Of a stretch of DNA of 64,000 bases, positions 37,876 through 47,537 are shown in pieces. The notes below the pieces were generated by a model. It did not search any database, was not told the origin of the DNA, and worked only from the letters and a program-made list of their open reading frames with translations. Positions within the stretch are counted from its first letter, which is position 1. Every line of letters begins with the position of its first letter. Position numbers and translations under genes: made by a program. The stretch spans positions 186,001 to 250,000 of the forward strand of contig NZ_JHUW01000010.1 of assembly GCF_000619825.1 (NCBI RefSeq), in the 5' to 3' direction. The stretch is from Prevotella sp. MA2016. Lineage in GTDB: Bacteria; Bacteroidota; Bacteroidia; Bacteroidales; Bacteroidaceae.

Positions 37876-39822
37876 ATGATGATTAACATTACATTCCCAG
37901 ACGGATCTGTTCGCTCGTATGAGCAGGGCGTAACTGGTTTCCAGATTGCAGAGAGCATTTCACCGGCTCTCGCACGCAGTGTTGTAAGCTGTGGAGTAAA
38001 CGGTGAGACAGTAGAGCTGAACCGTCCTATCAATGAGGACGCTACCATCGCGCTCTACAAGTTTGATGACGAGCAGGGTAAGCATACCTTCTGGCACACA
38101 TCGGCCCACTTGCTGGCTGAGGCACTGCAGGAGTTGTATCCTGGCATTCAGTTCGGTTTCGGACCTGCTGTCGAGAATGGTTTCTTCTATGATGTACTGC
38201 TGAAGGACGGCGAGAGCATCAAGGAGAGCGATTTCCCGAAAATTGAGGCTAAGATGAAGGAACTGGCTGGTAAGAAAGAGCCTGTTGTGCGTCGTGAGGT
38301 TTCAAAGGCTGATGCCCTGAAGCAGTTTGCTGAGTGGGGACAGACCTATAAGTGCGAGCACATTGAACAGGATCTTGAAGACGGTTCTATCACTACCTAT
38401 ACCCAGGGTAATTTCACCGACCTCTGCCGTGGTCCACACCTTGTGGATACTGGCGAGATCAAAGCTGTTAAGCTCACCTCTGTAGCCGGTGCTTTCTGGC
38501 GTGGAGATGCTAATCGCGAGCAGATGCAGCGTTTGTATGGTATCTCATTCCCAAAGAAAAAGATGCTCGACGAGTATCTGGAGATGCTGGAAGAGGCTAA
38601 GAAGCGCGACCATCGTAAGATTGGAAAAGAGATGGAACTCTTTATGTTCTCAGACAAGGTAGGTAAGGGTCTGCCCATCTGGTTGCCAAAGGGTACTGAA
38701 CTCCGTCTGCGCCTGCAGGATCACCTGCGTAAGGTGCAGAAGCGTTTCGGCTATCAGGAGGTTATCACACCGCATATCGGTTCAAAGAATCTCTACGTTA
38801 CCTCTGGTCACTATGCACACTATGGCAAGGATTCATTCCAGCCTATCCATACACCTGAGGAGGATGAAGAGTATATGCTGAAGCCAATGAACTGTCCTCA
38901 CCACTGCGAAATCTTCGCTTGGAAGCCACGTTCATACCGCGACCTGCCACTGCGTATTGCTGAGTTCGGTACTGTTTACCGTTATGAGCAGAGTGGTGAG
39001 CTGCATGGACTTACTCGTGTGCGTTCGTTCACACAGGATGATGCACACTTGTTCTGCCGTCCTGATCAGGTTAAGCAGGAGTTCCTCAATGTTATGGATA
39101 TTATCGGTATTGTGCTGACAGCCTTCGGATTTAACTTCGAGGCTCAGATTTCTCTGCGCGATCCTAACGACCATGATAAGTATGTAGGTACTGATGAGGA
39201 CTGGGCTCTGGCTGAGAAGGCTATTGTTGAGGCTTGTCAGGAGAAGGGCCTGCCTGCAAAGGTAGAATATGGCGAGGCTGCTTTCTATGGTCCTAAGCTC
39301 GACTTTATGATTAAGGATGCTATCGGTCGCCGTTGGCAGCTGGGTACTATCCAGGTGGACTACAACCTGCCTAAGCGCTTTAATCTGGAATATACCGATG
39401 AGGATAACCAGAAGAAGACACCTGTGATGATTCACCGTGCACCATTCGGTTCAATGGAGCGCTTCTGTGCCGTTCTGATTGAGCACACCAGCGGTCACTT
39501 CCCATTGTGGCTGACTCCTGACCAGGTGGCTATCCTGCCTCTGTCAGAGAAGTATAACGGCTATGCTCAGGAGGTTGCCAAGAAGTTTGATATGGGTGGC
39601 GTTCGCGCTACAGTGGATATGCGTAACGAGAAACTGGGACGTAAGATCCGTGACAACGAGTTGAAGCGTATTCCTTATATGGTTATCGTAGGTGAGAAGG
39701 AGGCTGCTGAGGGTACAGTTGCCGTTCGTCCACAGGGTGGTGGCGAGCAGAGCGTGAAGACCATTCAGGAGTTTATCGATGAGGTTAACGCCCGTGTTGC
39801 TGAGATGACCAAAGACTTCTAA
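37876..39822 (+). CDS. thrS: Threonyl-tRNA synthetase
   Basis: Class II synthetase of 648 aa charging tRNA-Thr. Domain order: TGS (1-60), editing domain with [11 protein letters not shown] and the second-site CRGPHL, catalytic core with [17 protein letters not shown] zinc/threonine site ([15 protein letters not shown]), motif 2 [24 protein letters not shown] and motif 3 APFGSMERF, then the anticodon-binding domain. Two adjacent ATGs occur at 37876 and 37879. It is followed by infC-rpmI-rplT in the classic order. Confidence 0.97.
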   Translation: MMINITFPDGSVRSYEQGVTGFQIAESISPALARSVVSCGVNGETVELNRPINEDATIALYKFDDEQGKHTFWHTSAHLLAEALQELYPGIQFGFGPAVENGFFYDVLLKDGESIKESDFPKIEAKMKELAGKKEPVVRREVSKADALKQFAEWGQTYKCEHIEQDLEDGSITTYTQGNFTDLCRGPHLVDTGEIKAVKLTSVAGAFWRGDANREQMQRLYGISFPKKKMLDEYLEMLEEAKKRDHRKIGKEMELFMFSDKVGKGLPIWLPKGTELRLRLQDHLRKVQKRFGYQEVITPHIGSKNLYVTSGHYAHYGKDSFQPIHTPEEDEEYMLKPMNCPHHCEIFAWKPRSYRDLPLRIAEFGTVYRYEQSGELHGLTRVRSFTQDDAHLFCRPDQVKQEFLNVMDIIGIVLTAFGFNFEAQISLRDPNDHDKYVGTDEDWALAEKAIVEACQEKGLPAKVEYGEAAFYGPKLDFMIKDAIGRRWQLGTIQVDYNLPKRFNLEYTDEDNQKKTPVMIHRAPFGSMERFCAVLIEHTSGHFPLWLTPDQVAILPLSEKYNGYAQEVAKKFDMGGVRATVDMRNEKLGRKIRDNELKRIPYMVIVGEKEAAEGTVAVRPQGGGEQSVKTIQEFIDEVNARVAEMTKDF

Positions 39823-39888
39823 AGTTAAATATTTATAATTTTTTTCAAATAGTTAATAGCACGAAGCTCAAAGTTCAAAGAAAATTAG

Positions 39889-39896
39889 TAATTTTG
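39889..39896 (+). promoter_or_regulatory. Promoter -7 box for infC-rpmI-rplT
   Basis: TAATTTTG, 25 bp before the infC ATG; lets the IF-3/L35/L20 genes be read separately from thrS. Confidence 0.55.
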
Positions 39897-39921
39897 CAGC
39901 CGATTTCTTAAAAAGTAGTTA

Positions 39922-40626
39922 ATGAAGAATGACAAATTGAAGAATCAGTACCGTATCAACGAACAGATTCGAGTACGTGAAGTCCGCATCGTAGGCGACG
40001 AAGGTTCGTCTGTAATGTCTACGCGTGATGCGCTCAATCAGGCCCGTGACATGGGGGTTGACCTCGTGGAGATATCGCCCAATGCCAATCCGCCAGTATG
40101 TCGTCTCATCGACTACTCCAAATTCCTCTACCAGCAGAAAAAGCGTCAGAAGGAAATGAAGGCCAAGCAGGTAAAGGTTGAGGTGAAGGAAATCAGATTC
40201 GGACCTCAGACCGATGAGCATGACTATCAGTTCAAGCTGAAGCACGCTCGCGAGTTCCTCGAGGAGGGCAACAAGGTACGTGCATACGTATTCTTCCGTG
40301 GCCGCTCTATCCTGTTTAAAGAGCAGGGAGAGGTATTGCTGCTCCGTTTTGCTAACGACCTCGAAGAGGTAGGAAAGGTTGAGGGCATGCCATCACTCGA
40401 AGGCAAGAAGATGTTCCTCTATCTGGCTCCAAAGAAGGCCGGTTCTGCCAAGAAAAGCCAGCAGGCACGTGACCGCGAGGCGGCTCAGGCCGAAGCTAAG
40501 GAGTTGGCAAAGCAGCAGAAAGAGGAGACTGCAGAGAATGAGACCCCAGCAAACGGCGGGCTCTTTGCTAATGCTAAAATCAGCGCTGATGCACTGAAAA
40601 AGCTGCAGAACACTGAGGAGGATTAA
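39922..40626 (+). CDS. infC: Translation initiation factor IF-3
   Basis: Binds the 30S subunit and checks start-codon pairing. N-terminal domain [19 protein letters not shown]...[17 protein letters not shown], linker [11 protein letters not shown], and C-terminal domain [39 protein letters not shown] are intact. At 234 aa it has a ~45-residue charged Ala/Glu/Lys-rich C-terminal extension compared with E. coli, usual in Bacteroidetes. It begins with ATG, not the rare AUU used for autoregulation in E. coli. Confidence 0.97.
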   Translation: MKNDKLKNQYRINEQIRVREVRIVGDEGSSVMSTRDALNQARDMGVDLVEISPNANPPVCRLIDYSKFLYQQKKRQKEMKAKQVKVEVKEIRFGPQTDEHDYQFKLKHAREFLEEGNKVRAYVFFRGRSILFKEQGEVLLLRFANDLEEVGKVEGMPSLEGKKMFLYLAPKKAGSAKKSQQARDREAAQAEAKELAKQQKEETAENETPANGGLFANAKISADALKKLQNTEED

Positions 40627-40701
40627 AGAATAAAAAGAAGGTGGCGCGCCCGGTATATGCGTAGCTGCTTGATATTAATAACAATTTAAATTTTTAAAAC
40701 A

Positions 40702-40899
40702 ATGCCAAAAGTAAAGACAAACTCTGGTGCTAAGAAGAGATTCTCATTCACCGGAACAGGTAAGGTAAAGAGACGTCATGCCTTCCACAGTCACATTCTG
40801 ACAAAGAAGACCAAGAAGCAGAAGCGCAACTTGGTAGGTACAACTATCGTTGATCCTAGCAACATGAAGCAGGTTCGTGATCTGTTGTGTCTCCGTTAA
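40702..40899 (+). CDS. rpmI: 50S ribosomal protein L35
   Basis: 65-aa basic ribosomal protein: MPKVKTNSGAKKRFSFTGTG, then KRRHAFHSHILTKKTKKQKR, the L35 signature. Lies between infC and rplT. The 75-bp gap after infC contains a GGCGCGCC palindrome but no recognised leader structure. Confidence 0.97.
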   Translation: MPKVKTNSGAKKRFSFTGTGKVKRRHAFHSHILTKKTKKQKRNLVGTTIVDPSNMKQVRDLLCLR

Positions 40900-40933
40900 A
40901 CCTATTGTCTAACATTTTAAAGAAGTAAGAATT

Positions 40934-41278
40934 ATGCCAAGATCAGTAAATCACGTTGCATCAAGAGCAAAGCGTAAGAGAATTTTGAAGCTTACCCGCG
41001 GTTACTTCGGTGCCCGCAAGAATGTTTGGACAGTAGCAAAGAACACATGGGAGAAGGGTTTGACCTACGCCTATCGTGATCGTCGTAACAAGAAGCGTAA
41101 CTTCCGCAGCCTGTGGATTCAGCGTATCAACGCTGCCGCTCGTCAGGAGGGTATGAGCTACTCTGTCCTCATGGGTAACCTCGCTAAGGCAGGTATCGAG
41201 ATCAACCGTAAGGTGCTCGCTGACCTCGCTATGAACAACCCCGAGGCTTTCAAGGCCATCGTAGAGAAGGTTAAGTAA
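40934..41278 (+). CDS. rplT: 50S ribosomal protein L20
   Basis: 114-aa rRNA-binding protein needed for early 50S assembly and in many bacteria a repressor of its own operon. [30 protein letters not shown] and [21 protein letters not shown] are diagnostic blocks. Last gene before a strong terminator. Confidence 0.97.
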   Translation: MPRSVNHVASRAKRKRILKLTRGYFGARKNVWTVAKNTWEKGLTYAYRDRRNKKRNFRSLWIQRINAAARQEGMSYSVLMGNLAKAGIEINRKVLADLAMNNPEAFKAIVEKVK

Positions 41279-41306
41279 TTTAAACGACTTTACCAAGTCT
41301 TAAAAT

Positions 41307-41334
41307 AAAACCCTCGCCAGTCGGCGAGGGTTTT
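41307..41334. terminator. Bidirectional terminator after rplT
   Basis: Perfect 12-bp stem AAAACCCTCGCC/GGCGAGGGTTTT, 4-nt loop AGTC, with U-tracts in both directions; serves rplT and the convergent STAS operon. Confidence 0.9.
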
Positions 41335-41357
41335 ACTTTTTATCTGCAGTAGTTTAA

Positions 41358-41666
41358 CTAGTCTCTGATGTTAAACAAGTGGACAAAGCCGGTTGTCTTG
41401 AATACATCGTACACTTGGGGTTGTAATCCGTCAACATACATCTGGCAGTGATTGATCCATCCTTGCTGGGCTATGTGCATGAGAATGCGCAGACCGCTCG
41501 ATGAGATATACTCGAGTTGTCTGCAATCTATCACAATTTCTGTTTCGAAGTAATCAAACAGTGGCTTGATCTCTCTTTCTACAGCTTGTGTCACAGAGGT
41601 ATCAAGTCTGCCGATCAATGTCAGCGTTACTTGTTGCTCGCCTGTTTTGTCTATTTTTAATTCCAT
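41358..41666 (-). CDS. STAS-domain anti-sigma factor antagonist-like protein
   Basis: 102-aa single STAS domain of the SpoIIAA/RsbV type. The phosphorylatable serine is in LEYISSSGLRILM; the N-terminal VTLTLIGRLDTSVTQAVE is typical. It would be dephosphorylated by the PP2C domain and phosphorylated by the HATPase domain of the next protein upstream. No sigma-B-like factor lies nearby, so the output target is unknown. Last gene of the operon, 28 bp after its partner. Confidence 0.9.
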   Translation of the reverse strand: MELKIDKTGEQQVTLTLIGRLDTSVTQAVEREIKPLFDYFETEIVIDCRQLEYISSSGLRILMHIAQQGWINHCQMYVDGLQPQVYDVFKTTGFVHLFNIRD

Positions 41667-41694
41667 ATCTTAAATTGTTCTCTTTGTTACATGA

Positions 41695-43902
41695 TTATAA
41701 TTGCTTTTGCATCACCAGCACGTTCTCATCTCCTTTGCGTTCGTAGCTGATATGGTCCATATAGTGGCGCATCAGATGTATGCCTAAACCGCCTTCTATG
41801 CGCTGCTCTGCTTGTTGCTCTACATCAACCTCTTCCACCAGTGTGGCGTCAAAGGGCATGCCTTTATCACGCAGTGTAAAGGTCAGCGTATGTTCGTCTG
41901 CCTCTACCTGCAACAGAATGTGACTTGGCTGACGGTCGGGGTAGGCGTATTTCATCACGTTTACCACTGCTTCTTCAACTGCCAGCGTTGTGAATGATGT
42001 CGTTGTGTCGTCTAAATGATGATCCTGACAGATGGTTTTCACAAAATCAGTCAGTTCCATCACCTCCTCAAAATCGTTACTCAATGTAAGACTGCGACGG
42101 TAGGTGTTAGCTGCTGACTGCCCCATGAATCTGATGGCAAGCAGCGAAATATCGTCGGATTGTGGTGTGTCGCCAACAAAGCTCTGTGCCGTCTCATAAT
42201 GCTGGTGGGCAAACTGGCGCGCATCCAGATGCAGGTCGGCCAGACGGTTGGATCTGTTACGAATTCTTTCGCGACCGAAGTGCTCGTGGTTAGCTGTTTC
42301 TGCCTCAGTATAACCGTCGGTGTAAAGGAGCAGTATCTCATTGTTGTCCATGAGAACTTGCTGCTCTGTGTATTCCCAATCAGGACGTAAACCTAATGGT
42401 ACGTTGTTGTCAACATATATGAAGCGGGCGAGTGAACGTACCAGCAGTGGGGGCTCATGGCCGGCGTTGGTGTAGGTCAGTTGGCCTGTCTGCAAGTCGA
42501 GTACTCCCAGGAAAAGGGTCACAAACATAAACGAATCGTTGCTTTCGCATAGCGTTTTGTTCATGCGCTTTACAATGGTTTGTGGTGATGAGTGCAGCAT
42601 GGCTTCGCACCGGAAGAGCGATATCGCCTCGGCCATCATCAGTGATGCTGGCACGCCCTTTCCACTCACATCGCCTATACAGAAGAACAACTTCTCATCG
42701 TTCAGCAGAAAATCATATAAGTCGCCACCAACTTCCTTGGCAGTAACTATTTCGCCAAAAATATCTATATCACTGCGGTCGGGGTAGGGAGGATACTTCT
42801 TGGGGAGCATCTGCTGCTGAATATGACTGGCAATCTTAAGCTCCTGCTCGATAGCGGCCTTTTGGGCTGATGTGTTTCTCAACTTGTCGATATTCTTGAT
42901 GAGCGTGCGACTCAATAAGAATATGATTACCAATCCGAATAGCATCACAGCCATGATAATAGTGCCCAACATGTTGCCTTGATGGTTTATGATAGCTTCG
43001 GGTACTGCTATCACTACTGTCCAGTCGGCATATTTTACATACGAATAGAATAAGACGGAGCTCACACCATTGTTGTTTGTCAGGCCACTACCGCTTTGAC
43101 GGTCCATCATCAAGTGAGCCAGATTGTCATCTGCTGGGTCGGGGGTGCTAGCAGCTACTTCCTGGAAGGTCTTTTTCAGTACACGACTTTCGTCAGGATG
43201 TATCAGATAGGTACCGTCGTTGTCGATGATAAAACTGTATGACTGTTCCTTGAATCCCTTCTCAAAACGCTCGTGGTTTTGTTGGTCAATGCGCTTGTGG
43301 CGTTGGCGCAGCCATTCCAGTGATACATCGGCTCCCAGCAATCCTGCTTGGCGACCAAGTTGGTTGTGTATCGGCGTCAGGTATGTGGTTGTGAGTTGTT
43401 GCGATGCTGCACGGTCAATGTAGGGAGGTGTCCAATCGCCCTTCTGGTTATCGAGTGATGCCTGGAGCCAAGAGTGTGTGAGATAATCGGGATGCTGCTC
43501 GTTCATCTGCTTACTCCTGATGGTTCCTGTAGAATCGCGCCATGCATAAATTTCAAAGTAATGTCCGCGCTCTGGATAGAAATCAGGCTCAAAGATGAGT
43601 CGGCAACTTGACATATAGTTGTTTAGCCTCACCATCTTTTCCAGATGCTTCTGTAGCTTGTCTGGACTATCCAGGTCGTTCTCTATAAGGCTGACATTAT
43701 TGATAGCCGCTACATATACATCTGAAAGTACACCGCGAATCTTTTCATTTGCGTGGAGTATAATACCTTCATAGCGTGATTCTACCTCTTGGGCACTGGA
43801 ATTACGGGTGATAATTAATACAATAGTCATGATGGTACCCCACATAATCAGGAGTACCGTCATGATAATCAGGCTCAGTCTGTAGGCCGAAGTTTTCTTC
43901 AT
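41695..43902 (-). CDS. Cache-PP2C(SpoIIE)-HATPase membrane regulator (RsbU-RsbW-like fusion)
   Basis: 735-aa inner-membrane sensor. TM1 at residues ~8-32, a periplasmic dCache-like domain (~35-295), TM2 ~305-330, a SpoIIE-type PP2C phosphatase domain (KEVGGDLYDF, GDVSGKGVPASLMM, LYTDGYTEAE, SDDISLLAI) and a C-terminal RsbW-type HATPase (LAVEEAVVNVMKYAYP, LRDKGMPFDAT, GGLGIHLMRHYMDH). The ATP-site Asn, Asp-x-Gly and glycine lid are all intact. Phosphatase and kinase of a partner switch are thus in one chain, with the STAS substrate next door. The external ligand is unknown. Confidence 0.9.
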   Translation of the reverse strand: MKKTSAYRLSLIIMTVLLIMWGTIMTIVLIITRNSSAQEVESRYEGIILHANEKIRGVLSDVYVAAINNVSLIENDLDSPDKLQKHLEKMVRLNNYMSSCRLIFEPDFYPERGHYFEIYAWRDSTGTIRSKQMNEQHPDYLTHSWLQASLDNQKGDWTPPYIDRAASQQLTTTYLTPIHNQLGRQAGLLGADVSLEWLRQRHKRIDQQNHERFEKGFKEQSYSFIIDNDGTYLIHPDESRVLKKTFQEVAASTPDPADDNLAHLMMDRQSGSGLTNNNGVSSVLFYSYVKYADWTVVIAVPEAIINHQGNMLGTIIMAVMLFGLVIIFLLSRTLIKNIDKLRNTSAQKAAIEQELKIASHIQQQMLPKKYPPYPDRSDIDIFGEIVTAKEVGGDLYDFLLNDEKLFFCIGDVSGKGVPASLMMAEAISLFRCEAMLHSSPQTIVKRMNKTLCESNDSFMFVTLFLGVLDLQTGQLTYTNAGHEPPLLVRSLARFIYVDNNVPLGLRPDWEYTEQQVLMDNNEILLLYTDGYTEAETANHEHFGRERIRNRSNRLADLHLDARQFAHQHYETAQSFVGDTPQSDDISLLAIRFMGQSAANTYRRSLTLSNDFEEVMELTDFVKTICQDHHLDDTTTSFTTLAVEEAVVNVMKYAYPDRQPSHILLQVEADEHTLTFTLRDKGMPFDATLVEEVDVEQQAEQRIEGGLGIHLMRHYMDHISYERKGDENVLVMQKQL

Positions 43903-43908
43903 GTATGT

Positions 43909-44553
43909 TTAGTCGATATATGCCATGATGAAATCAACAATTTCATCCTCTGTTTTGCCATCAGCTGTGATGACGAGGTCATAATTACGGGTGTCATAGC
44001 GTGAGGTCTTAGCGTATTCATTCACATAGTTCTCGCGCATCTTATCTACCATGTCTATCGTTTTCCTGGCTTCCTGCTCGCTGATGTGTTTTTTGCGCAT
44101 GATGCGTTCCAAACGGAATGGCATAGAGGCCTGAATAAGAATACTCAAATGGTTGGGATGTGTGCGGAATACATGGAAACCTAAGCGGCCGGCAATCACG
44201 CATGACTCGTTCTCAGCAATACCAGCCAGAATTTCCTTCTCAGCCTGGTACATATCGAAACTGGTTGGTTCAAAAGGTTTGTCGCCAGGAACAGCGAGTC
44301 CATAGTTGGCTGTGGCGGCCTGACCGTTACTCTCAAAGAGGGTACGCTTAAGCTCTGCCCACCAGCCGTGGCTACGGCCTTTCAGCTTCTCGATTTCATC
44401 TACACTGAGGTTGTATCTTGTCTCTAAGCTATTGATGAGTGCTTTGTCGTAATATTCGACACCTAACTTCTCTGCCAATTTGCGACCAACGGTACGTCCG
44501 CCGCTACCTAATTCACGATTAATCGTGATGACGAATTTCTGGTTTCTTTTCAT
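43909..44553 (-). CDS. Cytidylate kinase-like protein (Cytidylate_kin2)
   Basis: 214-aa P-loop protein: FVITINRELGSGGRTVGRKLAEKLGVEYYDK holds the nucleotide-binding loop, with VIAGRLGFHVF and RIMRKKHISEQEARKTID downstream. This is the cytidylate-kinase-like family common in anaerobes; it is not the canonical Cmk and its substrate is unproven. First gene of the operon with the Cache-PP2C-HATPase protein (6-bp gap) and the STAS protein. Confidence 0.85.
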   Translation of the reverse strand: MKRNQKFVITINRELGSGGRTVGRKLAEKLGVEYYDKALINSLETRYNLSVDEIEKLKGRSHGWWAELKRTLFESNGQAATANYGLAVPGDKPFEPTSFDMYQAEKEILAGIAENESCVIAGRLGFHVFRTHPNHLSILIQASMPFRLERIMRKKHISEQEARKTIDMVDKMRENYVNEYAKTSRYDTRNYDLVITADGKTEDEIVDFIMAYID

Positions 44554-44584
44554 ATTGGTATGTTGTTATAATGTAATATTGCGA

Positions 44585-44592
44585 CAAAGATA
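44585..44592 (-). promoter_or_regulatory. Promoter -7 box for the cytidylate-kinase-like/partner-switch operon
   Basis: TATCTTTG on the minus strand, 31 bp before the ATG. Confidence 0.6.
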
Positions 44593-44646
44593 CGTTTTTT
44601 CATCGAGAAAAACAAATAATTCACTTTTTTTTATATTTTTATTTTA

Positions 44647-46827
44647 TTAAACGCCTTTCATTGATAGAGAAATACGCTGGCGGCGGTGGTCAACCTCTGT
44701 CACACGAACCATCACGTGTTGGTGTAGTTTTACAACGTCGAGCGGATGGGCGATGCGACGGTTGGCCATCTGTGAGATATGAACAAGTCCGTCGTGGTGC
44801 ACGCCAATATCAACAAAAGCACCAAAATTAGTGATGTTGGTAACAATGCCTGGCAGCACCATACCTTCAACAAGGTCGTCGATGGTATTGACATTCTTGT
44901 CAAACTCGAATGCTTCAAGCTGTTCGCGTGGGTCGCGTCCAGGCTTCTCGAGTTCGGCCAGGATGTCAGTAAGTGTGGGCATACCAACTTCGGCTGTAAC
45001 ATAGTGTGAAAGCTGGATGGCTGCTCGTTTGTCCTTGTCGTGGATGAGGTCGGCAACAGAGCAACTCTGATCCTTGGCCATCTGCTCTACAATGGGATAA
45101 CTCTCTGGATGTACTGCAGAATTGTCGAGCGGATTTTTGCCGTTTCGAATACGCAGGAAACCTGCACATTGCTGGAAGGCAGAAGGGCCTAGGCGTGGCA
45201 CCTTTAGTAGTTGATTGCGAGAGGTGAAAGCGCCATGCTCGCGACGATAATCCACAATATTCTTGGCAAGTGTAGCTCCCAGACCACTCACATACATGAG
45301 CAGATGTTGTGAGGCTGTGTTGAGATCCACACCCACGGAGTTTACGCAGCTTTCCACCGTCTGGTCGAGCGAGTGCTTGAGTTTGCTTTGGTCAACATCA
45401 TGCTGATATTGACCTACACCGATGCTTTTAGGGTCAATCTTTACCAGTTCGGCCAGTGGGTCCATTAATCGGCGACCGATACTCACGGCACCTCGCACGG
45501 TGACATCCTCATCAGGAAATTCGTCGCGGGCAATCTTTGACGCCGAATAGACAGAGGCACCTGCTTCGCTGACTACGAATACCTGAGGTGTAGAGTCAGA
45601 ATGACTTGTTTTTCCGTTTTTGTCGGAAATATTGTATCTACCAGCCAACACATCTTTCACGAAAGCGTCGGTTTCGCGACTGGCAGTGCCGTTGCCTATT
45701 GAAATAGCCTCAATCTGATATTTGGCAATGAGTTTCAGAAGGATGACAGCTGCTTCGGTGCGCTTGTTGATTGGTGGGTGGGGCATGATGACATCGTGGT
45801 GCAGCAGATTGCCCTGAGCATCGAGACATACCACCTTGCAACCGGTGCGGAATCCAGGATCGATGCCCATCACGCGTTTCTGACCCAGCGGAGCGCCCAG
45901 TAGTAGCTGGCGCAGGTTCTCGGCAAATACACGGATAGCTTCTTCGTCGGCTTTCTCTTTGCTGAATGTGGCAAACTCTGTTTCGATGGCGGGCTTGAGC
46001 AGGCGCTTATAACCATCGTCAATAGCCTCGCTCACCAGTCTGCCGCACGCTGTATTGCCATATACATAATGTCGCTTCAAACGGTCGCACGCCTCTGTGT
46101 CATCAGGCGAGATGCTGATTCGCAGTATGCCCTCCTGCTCACCTCTCCGCATGGCCAGCAAACGGTGACTGGAGCAGCGTTTCAGTGGCTCGCTCCATTC
46201 AAAGTAATCGCTATATTTGGCAGCTTCGTCGGTGTCGGCCTTGGCTTTTACTACTTTTGAAGTGATGATGGCCTGTCGCTGAAAAACATTGCGCAGTTGT
46301 TGGCGTGAACGCTCGTCTTCACTCACCGTCTCAGCAATAATGTCTTGAGCTCCCTTGATAGCTTCTTCGGCGGTTGGCACCTTGTCTCCTACATAGCGTG
46401 AGGCGGCACTCTCAGGATCGCGTTCACGCTGAAGCATGATAATCTGAGCCAGTGGTTCCAGACCTTGTTCACGAGCCACCTGGGCACGGGTGCGACGTTT
46501 GGGTTTATAGGGCAAGTAGATATCTTCAAGCTCAGTGGCATCCCAGCATTGGTCGATACGTTCCTTCAACTGAGGGGTGAGCTTGTTAAGATCCTGGATG
46601 GTCTTGACGACTGTTTCTTTGCGTTTCTGTATGTCAATCAATTTCTCGTACCGATCGCTGATGGCGGCAATCTTTACCTCGTCGAGCCCTCCTGTGCGTT
46701 CCTTACGGTAACGAGCTATGAATGGTATGGTGCAACCCTCTTGCAGCAAAGCAAGTGTATTGGCTACTGATTTCTCGCTGATGCCCAGCTGTGTAGCAAT
46801 AAGACAGGAAAAAATGTTCTTTTGCAT
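44647..46827 (-). CDS. tex: Tex family transcription accessory protein
   Basis: 726-aa nucleic-acid-binding protein: N-terminal helical region (TIPFIARYRKERTGGLDE), a YqgF-like domain (MGIDPGFRTGCKVVCLD), HhH motifs (NSVGVDLNTAS, LLKVPRLGPSAFQQCAGFL) and a C-terminal S1 domain (VLPGIVTNITNFGAFVDIGV...GLVHISQM). I chose ATG 46827; upstream ATGs up to 46902 run into the divergent promoter. Tex influences transcription and virulence genes in several bacteria. Confidence 0.95.
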   Translation of the reverse strand: MQKNIFSCLIATQLGISEKSVANTLALLQEGCTIPFIARYRKERTGGLDEVKIAAISDRYEKLIDIQKRKETVVKTIQDLNKLTPQLKERIDQCWDATELEDIYLPYKPKRRTRAQVAREQGLEPLAQIIMLQRERDPESAASRYVGDKVPTAEEAIKGAQDIIAETVSEDERSRQQLRNVFQRQAIITSKVVKAKADTDEAAKYSDYFEWSEPLKRCSSHRLLAMRRGEQEGILRISISPDDTEACDRLKRHYVYGNTACGRLVSEAIDDGYKRLLKPAIETEFATFSKEKADEEAIRVFAENLRQLLLGAPLGQKRVMGIDPGFRTGCKVVCLDAQGNLLHHDVIMPHPPINKRTEAAVILLKLIAKYQIEAISIGNGTASRETDAFVKDVLAGRYNISDKNGKTSHSDSTPQVFVVSEAGASVYSASKIARDEFPDEDVTVRGAVSIGRRLMDPLAELVKIDPKSIGVGQYQHDVDQSKLKHSLDQTVESCVNSVGVDLNTASQHLLMYVSGLGATLAKNIVDYRREHGAFTSRNQLLKVPRLGPSAFQQCAGFLRIRNGKNPLDNSAVHPESYPIVEQMAKDQSCSVADLIHDKDKRAAIQLSHYVTAEVGMPTLTDILAELEKPGRDPREQLEAFEFDKNVNTIDDLVEGMVLPGIVTNITNFGAFVDIGVHHDGLVHISQMANRRIAHPLDVVKLHQHVMVRVTEVDHRRQRISLSMKGV

Positions 46828-46859
46828 AAATATAAGTAGTAATTTCGTTAATTTGTGTG

Positions 46860-46867
46860 CAAAAATA
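46860..46867 (-). promoter_or_regulatory. Promoter -7 box for tex
   Basis: TATTTTTG on the minus strand, 32 bp before the tex ATG. Confidence 0.5.
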
Positions 46868-46889
46868 GTAATAAATCGTGAGAAATGTG

Positions 46890-46897
46890 TAATTTTG
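46890..46897 (+). promoter_or_regulatory. Promoter -7 box for the LolA-like gene and ABC-F
   Basis: TAATTTTG, 10 bp before the ATG at 46908. Confidence 0.55.
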
Positions 46898-46907
46898 CAC
46901 ATCGAAA

Positions 46908-47537
46908 ATGAAAAGATTAATGAGAAAAAGGATAATTTGCGCGTTTGTGCTGCTGTGGTGCGCCATTTGTAGCATCAATGCTCAGGAAACAGCAAACAGC
47001 CGACAAGCCCGCCGAATCTTTAATAGTGCTTACCAACAAGTGTTTGGTGAACAGGGTGCAACACTTAGCTACGATGTGAATATCACTGGTATTTATAAAA
47101 CTCATGGAACCATCTGGTACAAAGGTAAGAAAAGTAAGTTTGACGAAGCTCGAATGACCTCATGGAATGATGGTAAAACGGTGTACACCTTTAAAAAGAA
47201 AAAGCGTGAGATTGAGATTCATACGGCAAAAAACAACAAAAGCGATAAGTATTCGCAGAAATTTAAGTTTGAGCCAGAGAATTATGACTATAGTATAGCT
47301 GAGGCCGACAAAGGGCTGATGGTGACGCTAAAGTTGATAAAAGGGCGTAAAGGTATGAAAGAGATACATGCACTCTTGGACCGCAAAACCTATCACCCGA
47401 TAAGTGTGCGTATCAAGATTGCCTTTATCTGGACAACGATAAAAATAAGTAACTTCCAGTCGGGTGGCATTACTGATGAGATGCTGCTTTTCCCAAGGGA
47501 GCAATTTAAGAATTATAGATTTGTAGATAAACGATGA
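46908..47537 (+). CDS. LolA-like periplasmic protein
   Basis: 209-aa exported protein with a signal peptide (ICAFVLLWCAICSINA). The beta-rich mature part (ATLSYDVNITGIYKTHGTIWYKGKKSKFDEA, KTVYTFKKKKREIEIH) looks like the half-barrel of LolA/outer-membrane-lipoprotein carrier proteins, which ferry hydrophobic ligands across the periplasm. Whether it carries lipoproteins is uncertain. A second in-frame ATG lies at 46920. The stop overlaps the ABC-F start as ATGA. Confidence 0.7.
   Translation: MKRLMRKRIICAFVLLWCAICSINAQETANSRQARRIFNSAYQQVFGEQGATLSYDVNITGIYKTHGTIWYKGKKSKFDEARMTSWNDGKTVYTFKKKKREIEIHTAKNNKSDKYSQKFKFEPENYDYSIAEADKGLMVTLKLIKGRKGMKEIHALLDRKTYHPISVRIKIAFIWTTIKISNFQSGGITDEMLLFPREQFKNYRFVDKR

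Noticed and set aside
40627..40701. L20-type leader RNA between infC and rpmI
   Set aside because: Apart from one GGCGCGCC palindrome I could not fold a convincing regulatory structure by eye.
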